A DNA stretch of 64,000 nt from Saturnia japonica (taxonomy: Eukaryota; Arthropoda; Insecta; Lepidoptera; Saturniidae): positions 13,516,001-13,580,000 of the forward strand of contig CM065304.1 of the NCBI GenBank assembly GCA_033032175.1, written 5' to 3'. A program made the translations under genes and the position numbers. The stretch's first letter is position 1. Every line of letters begins with the position of its first letter. Below, in pieces: positions 12,836 to 23,833 of this stretch. The notes under the pieces are model-generated. The model ran no database searches, had not been told where the DNA came from, and worked only from the letters and a program-made list of their open reading frames with translations.

Positions 12836-13461
12836 GAAACGAAATAAGTACTTATAGTACATACTTAAGTATGTACTATAAAATAATATTGGCTTAATGT
12901 ATTACTTTTAATTTTTTCCGGTAACATATTAAATAATCCTATAATAAATTCATGTGCTACCTATCCACTTGGTGTAACAAATAAATTGTGAAATTATGCA
13001 AAAGTAAGTAACGCGACACGACGAGACTGGGAGTTTCTCCGCGCTGCAGTAATGTCTACACACGAGTAGGTGCAAATGAATGTAAACTGTCACATACGGT
13101 TATATTAAATTATGTAACTGATATCTGAAATACAAATTTTCGAAACCATATATTGTATTTTTACATATATCGATTACAATACGTTTGTACAACTATCATA
13201 AAATTCGCGTATACAAAGTAAATTGCGTAAAATACAGAAATTATCAATTAAGTAATTGTAATAGTTATTAGTAGATTAAATTACTTAACATAAATATCTG
13301 GGCGATCAAGAATGTTTTTTTTAGAACCGCCAATACTGCTAGCCTTAACTACCGTAAGAGTTAAAGAGCCTCAGACGGTTTTAAATAACTTTTACCCCAC
13401 GTGCCAACAACATAATGAAGATTAAAATAAATTTCATATAAATAACGTTAAATTATTTATG

Positions 13462-13852
13462 TACACAAATAAATAAAATTAAAGTGTCTGTTTGTAATGC
13501 TAAAATAAGAGTATTTTACTTAGTGCATATAAAAATATATACGGTATTTATAACAAAATATTTTTTTTTAGATTGTGTCTATCTGTCTATTTGTTCCGGG
13601 TAATCTTCGAAACGTTTGGACCGATTTCGATGGGACTTTCACTGGTAGATAGCTGACGTTTTAAGGAGTAACTTAGGTTACTTTTATTTTAGGAAAAGAA
13701 TGTGCAAATAAAAAACAATTTGGAAAGCGACGATTTGGGGTGCTTAAATGGCTTGAAAGTCAGCGAGAGTGTATATATTTTCATATGCATTTAGTAAAAA
13801 GCTGCTATTTTGACATTGCAAAAAGACATATCAATTTTATTAATAGTATAGA
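13462..13852. mobile_element. Head-to-head Helitron-like composite (5' ends at both termini)
   Basis: The left side reads AATAAAATTAAAGTGTCTG, the 5' terminus of the Lep1-type family on the + strand. The right side reads TATCAATTTTATTAATAGTA then TAGA, the same 5' terminus on the - strand. The centre follows the + orientation down to a stretch corresponding to the last third, then inverts. No CTAG end is present. Confidence 0.5.
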
Positions 13853-14059
13853 TTATGTAATCGTGCTTATCTCATTAAAGAGAATATATATAATAATAAT
13901 ATGTATATTTATTATTTCAATTGGTTATCATATAATACACCCATTTTCTTCCCATAAATCAGTTATAAACAATGCCTAGGTACAAAAGTATAACGAAACA
14001 TTTTTCTGTATTTGATTCGACATATTAAATATATTTTTATGTTTATAAATATGTAAGTA

Positions 14060-15159
14060 CCTATACTATTATTTTATTATTAATCAATTTTCTAGTAAGT
14101 CTGGTTTCATACATGAACAGATAAGGAAGTGTTTGACGCATAAGAAACCTGGCTTTCGGGCGTTTAGACGAGCAATACCGGAGTGGGGAGCATACGTAGA
14201 GTTCGCGGAAGAGGTTCCTTTAAGAAACGGGTCGAATAACTTTCTCATAATCGTATCATAACGTCCACCTTATACATCTATACTAAGTAGAGATTATTGC
14301 GCTGTTACGCAATAACGAATAACTTGCCAAGATAGTAATGGTCATTGTTTCTTGTTAAGACAAACAACTGTGTGAAAGTGAATTGTTCTTTATATGTTTT
14401 ATAGTTTAGTTGGTCTAGATTGCGGCGAAGTGTGGGTCAGATAATCTTCTGGTCATAAACCGCAAAACTTTGGACATACTTTGTCCGACGGCTAATGACC
14501 TGGACGTGGGCGCTTCTACAGATATGTGGCTATCAGAGAGTGCAAAACTATAAAATACAGACGTGTTTCAAAGTGTATTAACACTACCATCGAACAAGCA
14601 CATGACGACACCTTCCCCGTTTGCCACTGTTGATTTTCTAATTTTATTTCGAAGTATCATGTTCAGGTCTTGTAACTTCAAATAGGACTGAGGGTCTTGT
14701 CTCTATAAAAATGTGTATAAATATTACTCTGAATCCAAAGCAGCGGTGCACAACTAGTGGATCCATGAGTATGGAATCAGCAGTCATTAGTGCGAACTCC
14801 GTAGGAGAACCAGGCTATTATCTAACGGGTTATACTACGCTTACACAGGAACAGGGCGCATTGCCTGAGTAGACCGTTCTTTACCATACTCTCGGTAACA
14901 AATATTAGAATAGATTTGAATAAAGTTCTCTGGAGGGGGTAACATTTTGAATCTCTTCTTTGATAAATCTTTTTGACTATGCCATGGACATAAATCTTTG
15001 ATAGTGCAACGAGTAGTAGTTGCGGAATCTCTAATCGGCAGCGGAAAGTGCGTTGCACCTATCGACAGAGAAATAGCTCATTAGAAAACGGCCTTATAAG
15101 TATGATATAGCATTTATACAACTAACTAGCTATATCACCTCACCTAAGTTAGGTATATA
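14060..15159. other. Intergenic sequence, unassigned
   Basis: It is moderately GC-richer than average between 14100 and 14960, with no convincing domain. The 78-codon - strand frame at 14822-15058 has no motif I recognise and no flanking exon. Confidence 0.35.
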
Positions 15160-15462
15160 AGGAAATTCTGTGCAAAATTTCATGTTTCTAGTAAGCCCCC
15201 GAATTACACAACAAGTACTTTGTTTATCAGTGGAAAAATTGCATGCGGGTGGGTTCCTTGAGTTCCTTTTACACTATGTGAGCTGTAAGTAATGATTTTT
15301 GGACATTCAACACCTAAGGCGGTGAAAAAGAGCATGAAAGTTTCTATGAAAATCCGTTATTTTTGAAGATTGAAAATTGGTATTTAGCAATTTAGTTAGA
15401 AAGTAAAAAAGATGGGACATAACTCAACTATGACGCGAACGATACCGCGAGAAAAGCGCTAG
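15160..15462 (+). mobile_element. Helitron-like element, third family
   Basis: The 3' end reads TATGACGCGAACGATACCGC then AAAAGCGCTAG, a CTAG terminus. A truncated relative with the same tail (CTATGACGCGAACGAAGC ... GCTAG) lies at 52645-52725. Non-coding. Confidence 0.45.
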
Positions 15463-15671
15463 TTAATTACCCACCTTTATTACTGTTTATATTACTGCAA
15501 ATTTTCTGCTGTTGAGTAAGAAAAATTCATACCGAGCCCTAGAGATTTACTATGTACTATAGTACCTACTTGGTATTTTCGCTTGATAATAATAAATAAA
15601 TAAATAGAATAATAAGCCTTATATTTCTTAGTAGCAGCTCGGAAATTTGCTTTGTGCGCGATTAATTGCAA

Positions 15672-15785
15672 TAAGCTCACCCCCTATTACTTACATGGGA
15701 CCAAAAACATACCCGGCGAACTTTGGGTATACATTAGTACAAATATGCCTAACCCTTCGGGTGAATCATATGCATATAGGCATAC
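15672..15785 (+). repeat. SINE tail fragment
   Basis: ATAAGCTCACCCCCTATTAC, ATGGGACC, AAACATACCCGGCGAACTTT and CCTAACCCTTCGGGTG match, in the opposite orientation, the body of the SINE at 42147-42400. Only the 3' half is left. Confidence 0.5.
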
Positions 15786-16235
15786 AAAAATGTTGAGTTT
15801 TGCAATACTTTACGAAACGCTAAGTTTGTTTAATAACTTTATTTTTATAAACCATTATTTTCCAGTGTACCTACGATTTATATTATAGAGTTTATATTAT
15901 TTCTGGTTAGTATAATTTAATATAAATCTTGGTTGCCAAAAATACAAAACAACGACATGTATCGTAGAAATGTAGATAAAATAGATTTTGTTACTAATTT
16001 AAATATTGAAAAATATCCTTAATATTTATCTAAACAATATTTAAAAATAATAATAAAAGCCCAGCCTTAAATGTATACAAATAAATAAATTTGCACTTCG
16101 TTTATAAAAACAAACCCATATACACGATGTAAAAAATCAAACAATAACCAGTACTAAAGTCGTGACAGCGCCGCCATCACTTATCAATATAAAAAGTAAC
16201 CATGAAAATATTTCATTTATTTATATATCAACTGA

Positions 16236-16761
16236 TCTATAAACATAAATAAAATTGAAGTGTCTGTTTGTAATGTCAAAATAACAGTTTTTTAGTAAAT
16301 GTATTTGAAAGTATATACGATACTTAAACAAAAAAAAAAAACAAATTTTAAAATTTTTGTCTGTCTGCCTGTCTGTTTGTTCCAGGTAATCTCCGAAACG
16401 GTTGGACCGATGTTGACGGAACTTTCACTGGTAAATAGCTGATGTTATAGGGAATAACTTAGGCTACTTTTATTTTAGAAAAATAATTGGGGTTCCGCAC
16501 AAATAAAAAAAACGTCATGGTGAAACAATTCGGGCGCTTAAATGGCTTACGCTGAGTAATCCATAGGAGATATAGCAAAATAATGTACTACACAATTGTA
16601 GACATTAAAAAGACCTACAAAAATATTGTGGAGAGTATATGTCTATCTTTTAAGGAACACCCACAATAAGCACTTTTGCCTTTAAAATAACCGGGAGCAG
16701 GGGAGTAAAATTCGCGCGGGCATTCTGTAGTCCACGTGAGCGAAGCCACGGGCACAGCCAG
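16236..16761 (+). mobile_element. Full-length Lep1-type Helitron-like element
   Basis: About 526 bp. The 5' end is TCTATAAACATAAATAAAAT and the 3' end is GCCACGGGCACAGCCAG (CTAG mutated to CCAG). A short hairpin (CGTGAGCG ... CACGGG region) lies just upstream, as in Helitrons. It contains a CTGTCTGCCTGTCTG tract. It serves as a reference for the other fragments of this family in the window. Non-coding. Confidence 0.65.
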
Positions 16762-17279
16762 TTATTAATATACGTGCTTTCAGAAAATATACTTAAGTCT
16801 GACAATAAATATCCAACCAATTTTGTGATAATTTAAACCAAGCCGTACAGTGCTATCTAATTATCTATGAATACTGTTAGAAAATAAAAAAAGAAAAAGC
16901 AGTCATGAGGACTGCCGACAGAAGTGAAAACTTAAAACTACAAACATACAGTTGTTATTTTTGGATATACAAATTAATTGTTTGATCTTAAATTAAAACT
17001 TGAAAATCAAAACTGTTTCACACAACAAATTTATTTTATCACGTTAGTAAAATAACTCTTAAATTACTATGAAATACGCATTGCATAGTAATTGTAGGTT
17101 TAAAAAACATAACAATTATGTTTTTCATTTTTAGGTTATAATGCTACAAAGACTCCGTTTATCGTTAACACGTCACGTGACCATGTCGATAACGACTTAC
17201 ATGAATTTACTCCCTTCATAGAGAGAATTATGATTAATTTGGTATCCTTTCACTTTATTTCACTAAATATTGTCAATAC

Positions 17280-17470
17280 ATTACAGAGTTAGGTACGTTT
17301 TTTATAAAAATCGGTCAAGTCGTTTATGAGTTATTTCCGGATATACAGACAAACTGACAGCTATTTTTTAAATTTCATATTCGCGATCAGATTTTGTAAT
17401 AGGTAATTACGTAGGTAACACAAAATTTTGAAAAAACTTTCGTTTAAAAACAGTGCTACATCATATTCGT
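17280..17470 (-). repeat. Tail fragment of the 2049-type element
   Basis: It shares ATAAAAATCGGTCAAGTCGT, TCCGGATATACAGACAAAC and the following tail with 2549-2745. The tandem body and the CTAG end are missing. Confidence 0.4.
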
Positions 17471-17520
17471 ATAAATGAAACAATCAGATCTTTCATTTTT
17501 ATAATGTGAGAATATTATTT

Positions 17521-17986
17521 GTACTATTTTATTACAGATTAAGTGAGGTCAACCTTTTTGAATAAAATCGGATTGAGTTTTCAAACATGTGTCAAAATAA
17601 AATGTAAATTAACTCACAAACACTAAGGAGTATTGATATCAACTTCGAAGCAAATCACCGCCAAAATAACTTTCTACCCCTTTTTAACCCCGTTAGGGGA
17701 TATATTTCAACAAAATACGAAACACGTCTTCCATCAATTCTGTTAAAAAAGGTTTATGCAAAATTTGAAGTAGATTGGACCAAGGAATCATGTTGTCCCA
17801 TACAAATTTTACTCCTTTTTCACCCCATTAGAAGTAGAATTTTGGAAAATCCTTTCTTATCGCATGCCTACGTCTTACAAAGAACACAGCCTCCAAGTTT
17901 CAGGTTTGTACGATGAGCGGTTTAGTCTGTGCGTTGATCTGTCAGTTAGTCATTCAGGATAAAGCATTTTATATGTATAGATCTAG
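17521..17986 (-). repeat. 470-bp dispersed repeat, copy 1
   Basis: It is close to the copy at 63083-63548 over its whole length, including ATAAAATCGGATTGAGTTTT, CTTCGAAGCAAATCACCGCC and the end ATTTTATATGTATAGAT. Read on the - strand, the element would start ATCTATACATATAAAATGC, which is Helitron-like. Non-coding. Confidence 0.55.
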
Positions 17987-17989
17987 TTT

Positions 17990-19070
17990 TAAATTTAAAT
18001 GAGTTAGTATTAATCTCCATTCACTGCTAAAATTCGATTATAGTAATACGAAAATATCTTGCGAGCTGCCACGTTTCTTCAGGATGTTTTCCTTCACAAT
18101 AAATCGATTAATGAATCAATGTGAAATTATTCATGTTCACTTCATGTGTTCTGGGAAGAACACTACAATACATGGGAACTAGAGTACATCCGATTGACTG
18201 CGATATCCGAGGTGATAAACAAAGTCAACGCTTGAAGCTAATTTGGAGCATAACTAACGCAATACATAGTAAAATACGAGTAAGTGGAAATGCACACGTG
18301 ACACGTACGATTATGTATTATATGTAGGAGCTCTTTATATAATCGTGTCACTTTCGTGTGTGACGTACTCGGCTTACCTACTTGCACCTGCAATGGCACA
18401 CTTTTATCATTGAGTCATGATGACCTAAAATAAATATTACATGCTTGTAATTTAATGTGGTCACGTAAACAGTTCACAGTAGAAAAAAAAATACGAAGAA
18501 TCAAAACGTGTGACTTAAAAGTTAATTGACATATTTTAACAATTATGCATGGATATTAGTTGTATGAAAATATCTAGTTATTTTTGTTCAAACAATAAAC
18601 CATTATTTATTATTTACCATTGAACTAATAGGGTTGACTACTGTCCAAGCACATCCACAGACGTGGAAGATCAATACAATCTATGTACGTAATATATTCG
18701 GATCATCTTACTATCAAAGATATATTGTAGCTATGTACACGAGATAACTATTTAGTTTAATCACATTTGTAAATTATAGCAAATTATAAAAATGATTTTT
18801 TTTATGCTAACAGAAATTCTATGTCGCTTGATATTGTCTACGTAATCAATATTTTTTGAAAGATGGTATTATCTTAAACATTATATTTATAGCTATGACT
18901 CATGGTTTCATCCGTGGTAACATTTCAGATAGGACTTTCTTAAAAACTGTTCTTAATTAGCGTCTACATCGTGAAAGGAGTAACTATACAAACTATACAT
19001 CATTTCAAGTCTAGCGGACCTACAGCTTCGGAGATCGTATGATGAGTGAGGGGTTCTTCGCTTTTATATA
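17990..19070. other. Intergenic, no feature supported
   Basis: The 68-codon frame at 18121-18327 lacks recognisable motifs. Nothing else stands out in this AT-rich stretch. Confidence 0.5.
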
Positions 19071-19072
19071 TA

Positions 19073-19757
19073 CAGTGTTAAACTCTTTATAACGTTATCC
19101 TTTATAACGATAAACTCCCTATAACGTTGAAGTGAGCCCAACTTGGTTGGTTTGCGTTAAAACCCACATATTGATACACACTTTATAGCGATACGCCATT
19201 CTCTATCACGATGAAATGTGTTCATATTTTTAGATAGTAAATATTTATTATCGGTATTATTGTTTATGTTATGTTATCAGGTAACAAAAGATTTTGAAGC
19301 TCCGAAACATCCGAGGTCGGTCTAGCTTTTGTTATCCTTAATTGTCTTGAACACGTGCAGTATGACGCGTTGTTTTCTCGGAAGTGATGGTCTTCGGCCA
19401 AGCATACTGGGTATCTATCGTATTATCCTACCTAAACCTACGTAAACCTACTTTGAAACTGTTAACAAGGCCAGTAAACGGAAATCGATTAGTGTTGACG
19501 AAAAAGTTTGATAGCAGAAGATATGAATAGAATACATAAAATAATACAAAACGAGTACTGGCATAGCAAAAAACGTCAGACAAAGTTATCAGACTATATG
19601 TGTAAACAATAATTTATAAGCATTTATTATCTAAGACATACATAATAAATTTTTTTGTTAATTTGGTTGTTTTTTTGTTCACTCCATATAACGATAACTC
19701 TCTATAACGACAAACAATGCTCAGTCCCTTGAGTTTCGTTATAAAGAGTTTACATTG
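19073..19757 (+). mobile_element. Tigger/pogo deletion derivative
   Basis: Its ends are inverted copies: CAGTGTTAAACTCTTTATAA on the left and, read on the - strand, CAATGTAAACTCTTTATAAC on the right. Both are followed by more CTCyyTATAACG-type repeats and flanked by TA. These are typical of pogo/Tigger (Tc1-mariner superfamily). Inside, 19470-19508 reads ASKRKSISVDEKV and then stops. This matches the start of the CENP-B-like helix-turn-helix of Tigger transposase. The rest of the transposase is deleted. Confidence 0.65.
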
Positions 19758-20118
19758 TATATATATCTCAGCGATTGCATGGTTTTTATTATGTGGAAAT
19801 GATAACATGTAATTTTTCCTTTTTTGTAATTGCTCTGTTGGCATGCTAAATATATAAAATAAAATAAATAAAATATGTAGAATCTACATATATACGAATA
19901 TATCTGTAGCACTGTTTTTAAATTAAACTTTTTTCAAAATTTTGTGTTACCTACGTAATTATCTACATTGTAGATAGTTATTAAGGATTTTCAGCTAGGA
20001 AATATTTTGAAATGAAAATGCATATTATATACCCTAAGTAACATAACAAGTGTATGTAAGTAATTTAGAATTAATTCGAGAGTTATGTATGTTTACAAAT
20101 GAAAGTTTTATTTTATAA

Positions 20119-20627
20119 CTAGCTGTGACCGTGGCTTCGCTCACGTGGACTACAAAATGCCCGCGCGAATCTTGCTCTCCGCTTCCAGCTATTTTAAACA
20201 CAAAAATGCTTATTTTGGGTGTTCCTTAGAAGATAGACGTATACTTTCCCAGACTTTTTGTAAGTCTTTTTAATGTCTACAGTTGTTCAGTACATTAATT
20301 TGCTATATCTCTTATGGTTTACTCAGCGTAAACCATTTAAGCGCACAAATTGATTCGCCATGACCAGTTTTTTGTAAACTCTAATTATTTTTGTAAAATA
20401 AAAGTAGCATAAGTTACTCCCTATAAATTCAGCTATCTACCAGTGAAAGTCCCGTCAAAATCGGTCCAACCGTTTCGGAGATTACCCGGAACAAACAGAC
20501 AGACAGACAAAAATTTTAAAAATGGGTGTTTTGTTATAGGTGTCGTATATACTTTCATATGCATTTAGTAAAAAGCTGTTATTTTGACATTACAAACAGA
20601 CACTTCAATTTTATTAAATTGTATAGA
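20119..20627 (-). mobile_element. Full-length Lep1-type Helitron-like element
   Basis: It reads CTAGCTGTGACCGTGGCTTC at the left and ATTAAATTGTATAGA at the right, so it is a complete inverted copy of the family at 16236. It contains the CAGACAGACAGACAAAAA tract. Non-coding. Confidence 0.65.
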
Positions 20628-20941
20628 TATTTATTTATTGATAAAAAGCAATAATACAAATGTGGAATAAAAATGTTTGTATATTTATTTAATTTTACCT
20701 TCTGAAAAATAATTTTTCGTTTGTGAGTCGCCATACGTGACGTGAATGAATATACAATTTTGGGTGTTTTAAAATAAATGATTCTAAAATTATAACTAAA
20801 CTTTGAAATAGTGTCTTTAAAAGGTATATGCTGAAAAAAAAATTATAACTACTAAAGTCAATTTGCACATAATACTCATTTCACATTATTTATTGAATGA
20901 TGTCGTCAAGCCATGTGTTTGCAGCATGCTCACAAAAAAGG

Positions 20942-21302
20942 GTGTTACAAGGTTGACCACTATGTGTGTGTTAGTGTCTGTCTGTGGCACCGTAGCTCTT
21001 AAACGAGTGAACCAATTTGAATGCGTTTTTTTTAAAATATGAAATCAAGTTTTCTAGCGGTGGTTCTTAGACATGTTTTATCAAAATCGGTTTAGCCATT
21101 TCATGGTAATCAACTCTTTTTAAATAGATGTGAGCGAGCATCTTCAACAGGTCTGATTGAGTTGAGATTTTGTATTCTGGTATTTACAAATACAAATATT
21201 TTTACATATCGTGTTTGGGCTCATTGGAATGGTCATAATGAATAGGTTACGTATGTCGGGGATTTATTAAATTTTCAATTTACCTTGTTTAGTATAAAAA
21301 AA
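20942..21302. repeat. Dispersed repeat, copy 1 (related to 29683-30120)
   Basis: Shared blocks in order are GTGTCTGTCTGTGGCACCGT, AATAGATGTGAGC, GCATCTTC, GTCTGATTGAGT, ATGGTCATAATGAATAGGT and TTTTCAATTTACCTTG. It resembles a widespread arthropod repeat family. The possible reading frame seen in the second copy is broken here. Confidence 0.5.
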
Positions 21303-22494
21303 TATTTATATATTATTTTTAAAGGTTTAATAATGAATAATATTAATTGAAGGAAATTATTTTCAACATATAAAAAGTGTTTAAGACAATTTTCCAATAG
21401 TTGTCTTCTCTCTGATTAAAACACCGAAGATTATCATAAAAGTTGTGGATTCTTTTAATAAAACACAAAATCTGTAACATGTAACAATATTAAGAAATAC
21501 CACTTAAGACGCTGATTGGGCGGAATTAAATAAATAACATCGTAAATAAATATTAATTTCAAGTTTCAACGTTTGTGTTCGCTATTTTATAGAAATCGAT
21601 TCCATGACAATATATAGTACCGTGCTGTCACAACAAATTTATAAAGCGGAAAAATATTACAGATTTTCGATGAACAGTTGAACAATATAATCGTATTCTC
21701 AGGCTGATACATAGAAACAATAATTACGTACATGTATGATGGCAATACTTAAAATTGCTAATATTAACATTTCAACTACAATATAATAACTAACTCTGAC
21801 ATCAAAAACTTTCCCTCACTAGAGCTTGTGTAAGCTTGCAAACTTCCTTATCACAACTCAACTAGATATGCATACTGCCTTGCACAAACACGCAGGGAGT
21901 TCATAGGAAGATTAATTAAAAGCTCGAGCAAATTGTAAAAACAGAAGATAAGCGTGATTGGCGGATGGGAGCTATACAGGAAAGTCTTCGACCCGAAATA
22001 CGTTCGTTACAGGTAATGAAGGAATGGTAATAAGTTGTCTTGTATAATAAAAATATAAGTAGGTTTTAAATTTTAGTAAATTGTATGTACGGATTAAGTT
22101 CATAATTTGTTAGTTTACAATTTTTTTAAATTAATAATAAGATTTTTATTTTAATAACTTTATAAAGAAACCCTTTTTTTATAAATACAATTTTATTTTC
22201 AGTCTTTCATTGCGCGTGTTCTTCAATAATAAATAATATAAAGCGAATGGAAGTTCGTTCCAACCGGGAGTCCCACGGCACCTCTCGAGCTTTTACTTTA
22301 TTCTACTTATTGGCTTATTAAATTATGGTCTTACAGTAGCTGTCGACTGCACTCTTCGCTGGGTGATAAAAATGTATCAATACAAGTAATGTTCTAAGTA
22401 TTGCAAAATCGATTTCAATACCTTTCGTTGAAATCCGACTAGCAGTTCGAGCGTGATTGATACACAAATATTCAGAGAAAAATATTTCAAGCCA
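21303..22494. other. Intergenic, no feature supported
   Basis: AT-rich sequence with no recognisable gene. It may include the lost 5' part of the hAT element that follows the mariner, but no 5' terminal repeat (CAGTGGCG) is visible here. Confidence 0.45.
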
Positions 22495-22496
22495 TA

Positions 22497-23736
22497 CATT
22501 CTGTCAAAAAGTATCGAGAATGGATGATTTCCAAATTCAATTCTTTGTTCTTTTTTTGTTGTTAGATTGGCACAACTGTTTTTCATTTCGGTGCGGAGTT
22601 TGCATCTGTCATTTAGATTAAAGACAGTGCTTTTTTTAGTTAGATCATATCTAGTAAGTATGTATTGCGTATATAACAATGGACGAAAACGTCGAACACA
22701 GAGTTTACTTTAGATTTTGCATCGCAAATGGAATTTCGTGTTCAGAGACACTAAAAATGTTACAGAATGCTTACGGTGAATCGACTTTATCAAAAACACG
22801 TGCTTATGAGTGGTACAAAACGTTCAAAAGCGGTCGAGATATGCTGGAAGATTTGCCTCGCCCAGGTAGGCCATCAACATCTTCAGTTGAAGGTAACATC
22901 GCAAAAGTGAAGGTAATAGTGACTGAAAATCCTCATTCAAGTTTGAGAGAGATAGCCGCTGAACTTTCTGTATCTGAAGGGTCGATCCGTATCATTTTAA
23001 ATACTCACTTGTGTATGAAACATGTTGCTACTCGGCTGGTCCCAAAAGATCGGAATCCCATAAGAGTCGCTGAGGACACGCTAGAACGAGTTAATTCCGA
23101 CCCAAAATTCATGAAACGCATTGATACTGGTGACGAGACATGGTTTTGATAAGTTTGACAAGCGAACTACTTAGTCAACAAGCTTCGGAGTGGTGCCTTC
23201 CAACCGAACCGAAACAGAAAAAACCACGCCAAAGTCGATCAAAAGTCAGTCATGTCGATGGTTTTCTTTGACTATCGCGGTGTTGTGCACTCAGAATTCT
23301 TATGCAGGAAGGTCAAACGGTAAATAAAGTATATTATTTGAGCGTTATGCGCCGTTTAAGACAGAAAATTTGACTAAAAAGGCCAGATTTGTGGAAAGAA
23401 AATTCTTGGATTTTGCATCACGATAATTTTTGACCAAAAACTCAACAAATACCATCGAGCAACCACTTTATTCACCTGATATGGCTCCAGCCGACTTCTT
23501 TGTTTTTCCTAAACTGAAATTACTACTTCTCCTGTTTTCATTCATAGGAGAATTCGCGACGAGAGCTAAACTCAATTCCAAAAAAAGGGCTTAAAAAATG
23601 TTTTTATGATTGGATTATTCGTTAGCGTAAGTGTATCGTTTCTGAAGGAGCATACTTTGAAGGCGATAAAATAAATTTTGATCAATAACTAAAATTTTGT
23701 ATATTAATGATTTTCCCCGGTACTTTTTTATTAGAG
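22497..23736 (+). mobile_element. Mariner element, copy 1 (inactive)
   Basis: 1,240 bp bounded by TA at 22495-22496 and 23737-23738. The 5' end CATTCTGTCAAAAAGTATCG is inverted in a shortened form at the 3' end (CCGGTACTTTTTTATTAGAG). Transposase reads from 22679. The three catalytic sites are recognisable: TGDETW, LHHDN and MAPADFF (mariner D,D34D). The second site is followed at once by a stop and a deletion. Several frameshifts make the copy non-functional. Confidence 0.8.
22679..23149 (+). pseudogene. Mariner transposase, N-terminal open part
   Basis: 156 codons. Residues 1-115 form the two helix-turn-helix DNA-binding region, with the linker FKSGRDMLEDLPRPGRPSTS and the second helix block SLREIAAELSVSEGSIRIIL. 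The frame reaches the first catalytic aspartate (TGDETWF) and ends there in TGA TAA. Remnants of the remaining catalytic domain continue out of frame to about 23690. Sequence before RVAEDTLERV lost about ten residues relative to the second copy (missing the LNFLQK block). Confidence 0.75.
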
Positions 23737-23833
23737 TAGAATTAAGTATAATAAGATATTGAATTTGATTAAATGTATTCCCAAAGAGGAATCTATGTAA
23801 TTTATATTTTTGATTGTATTGATCATTTTATAT

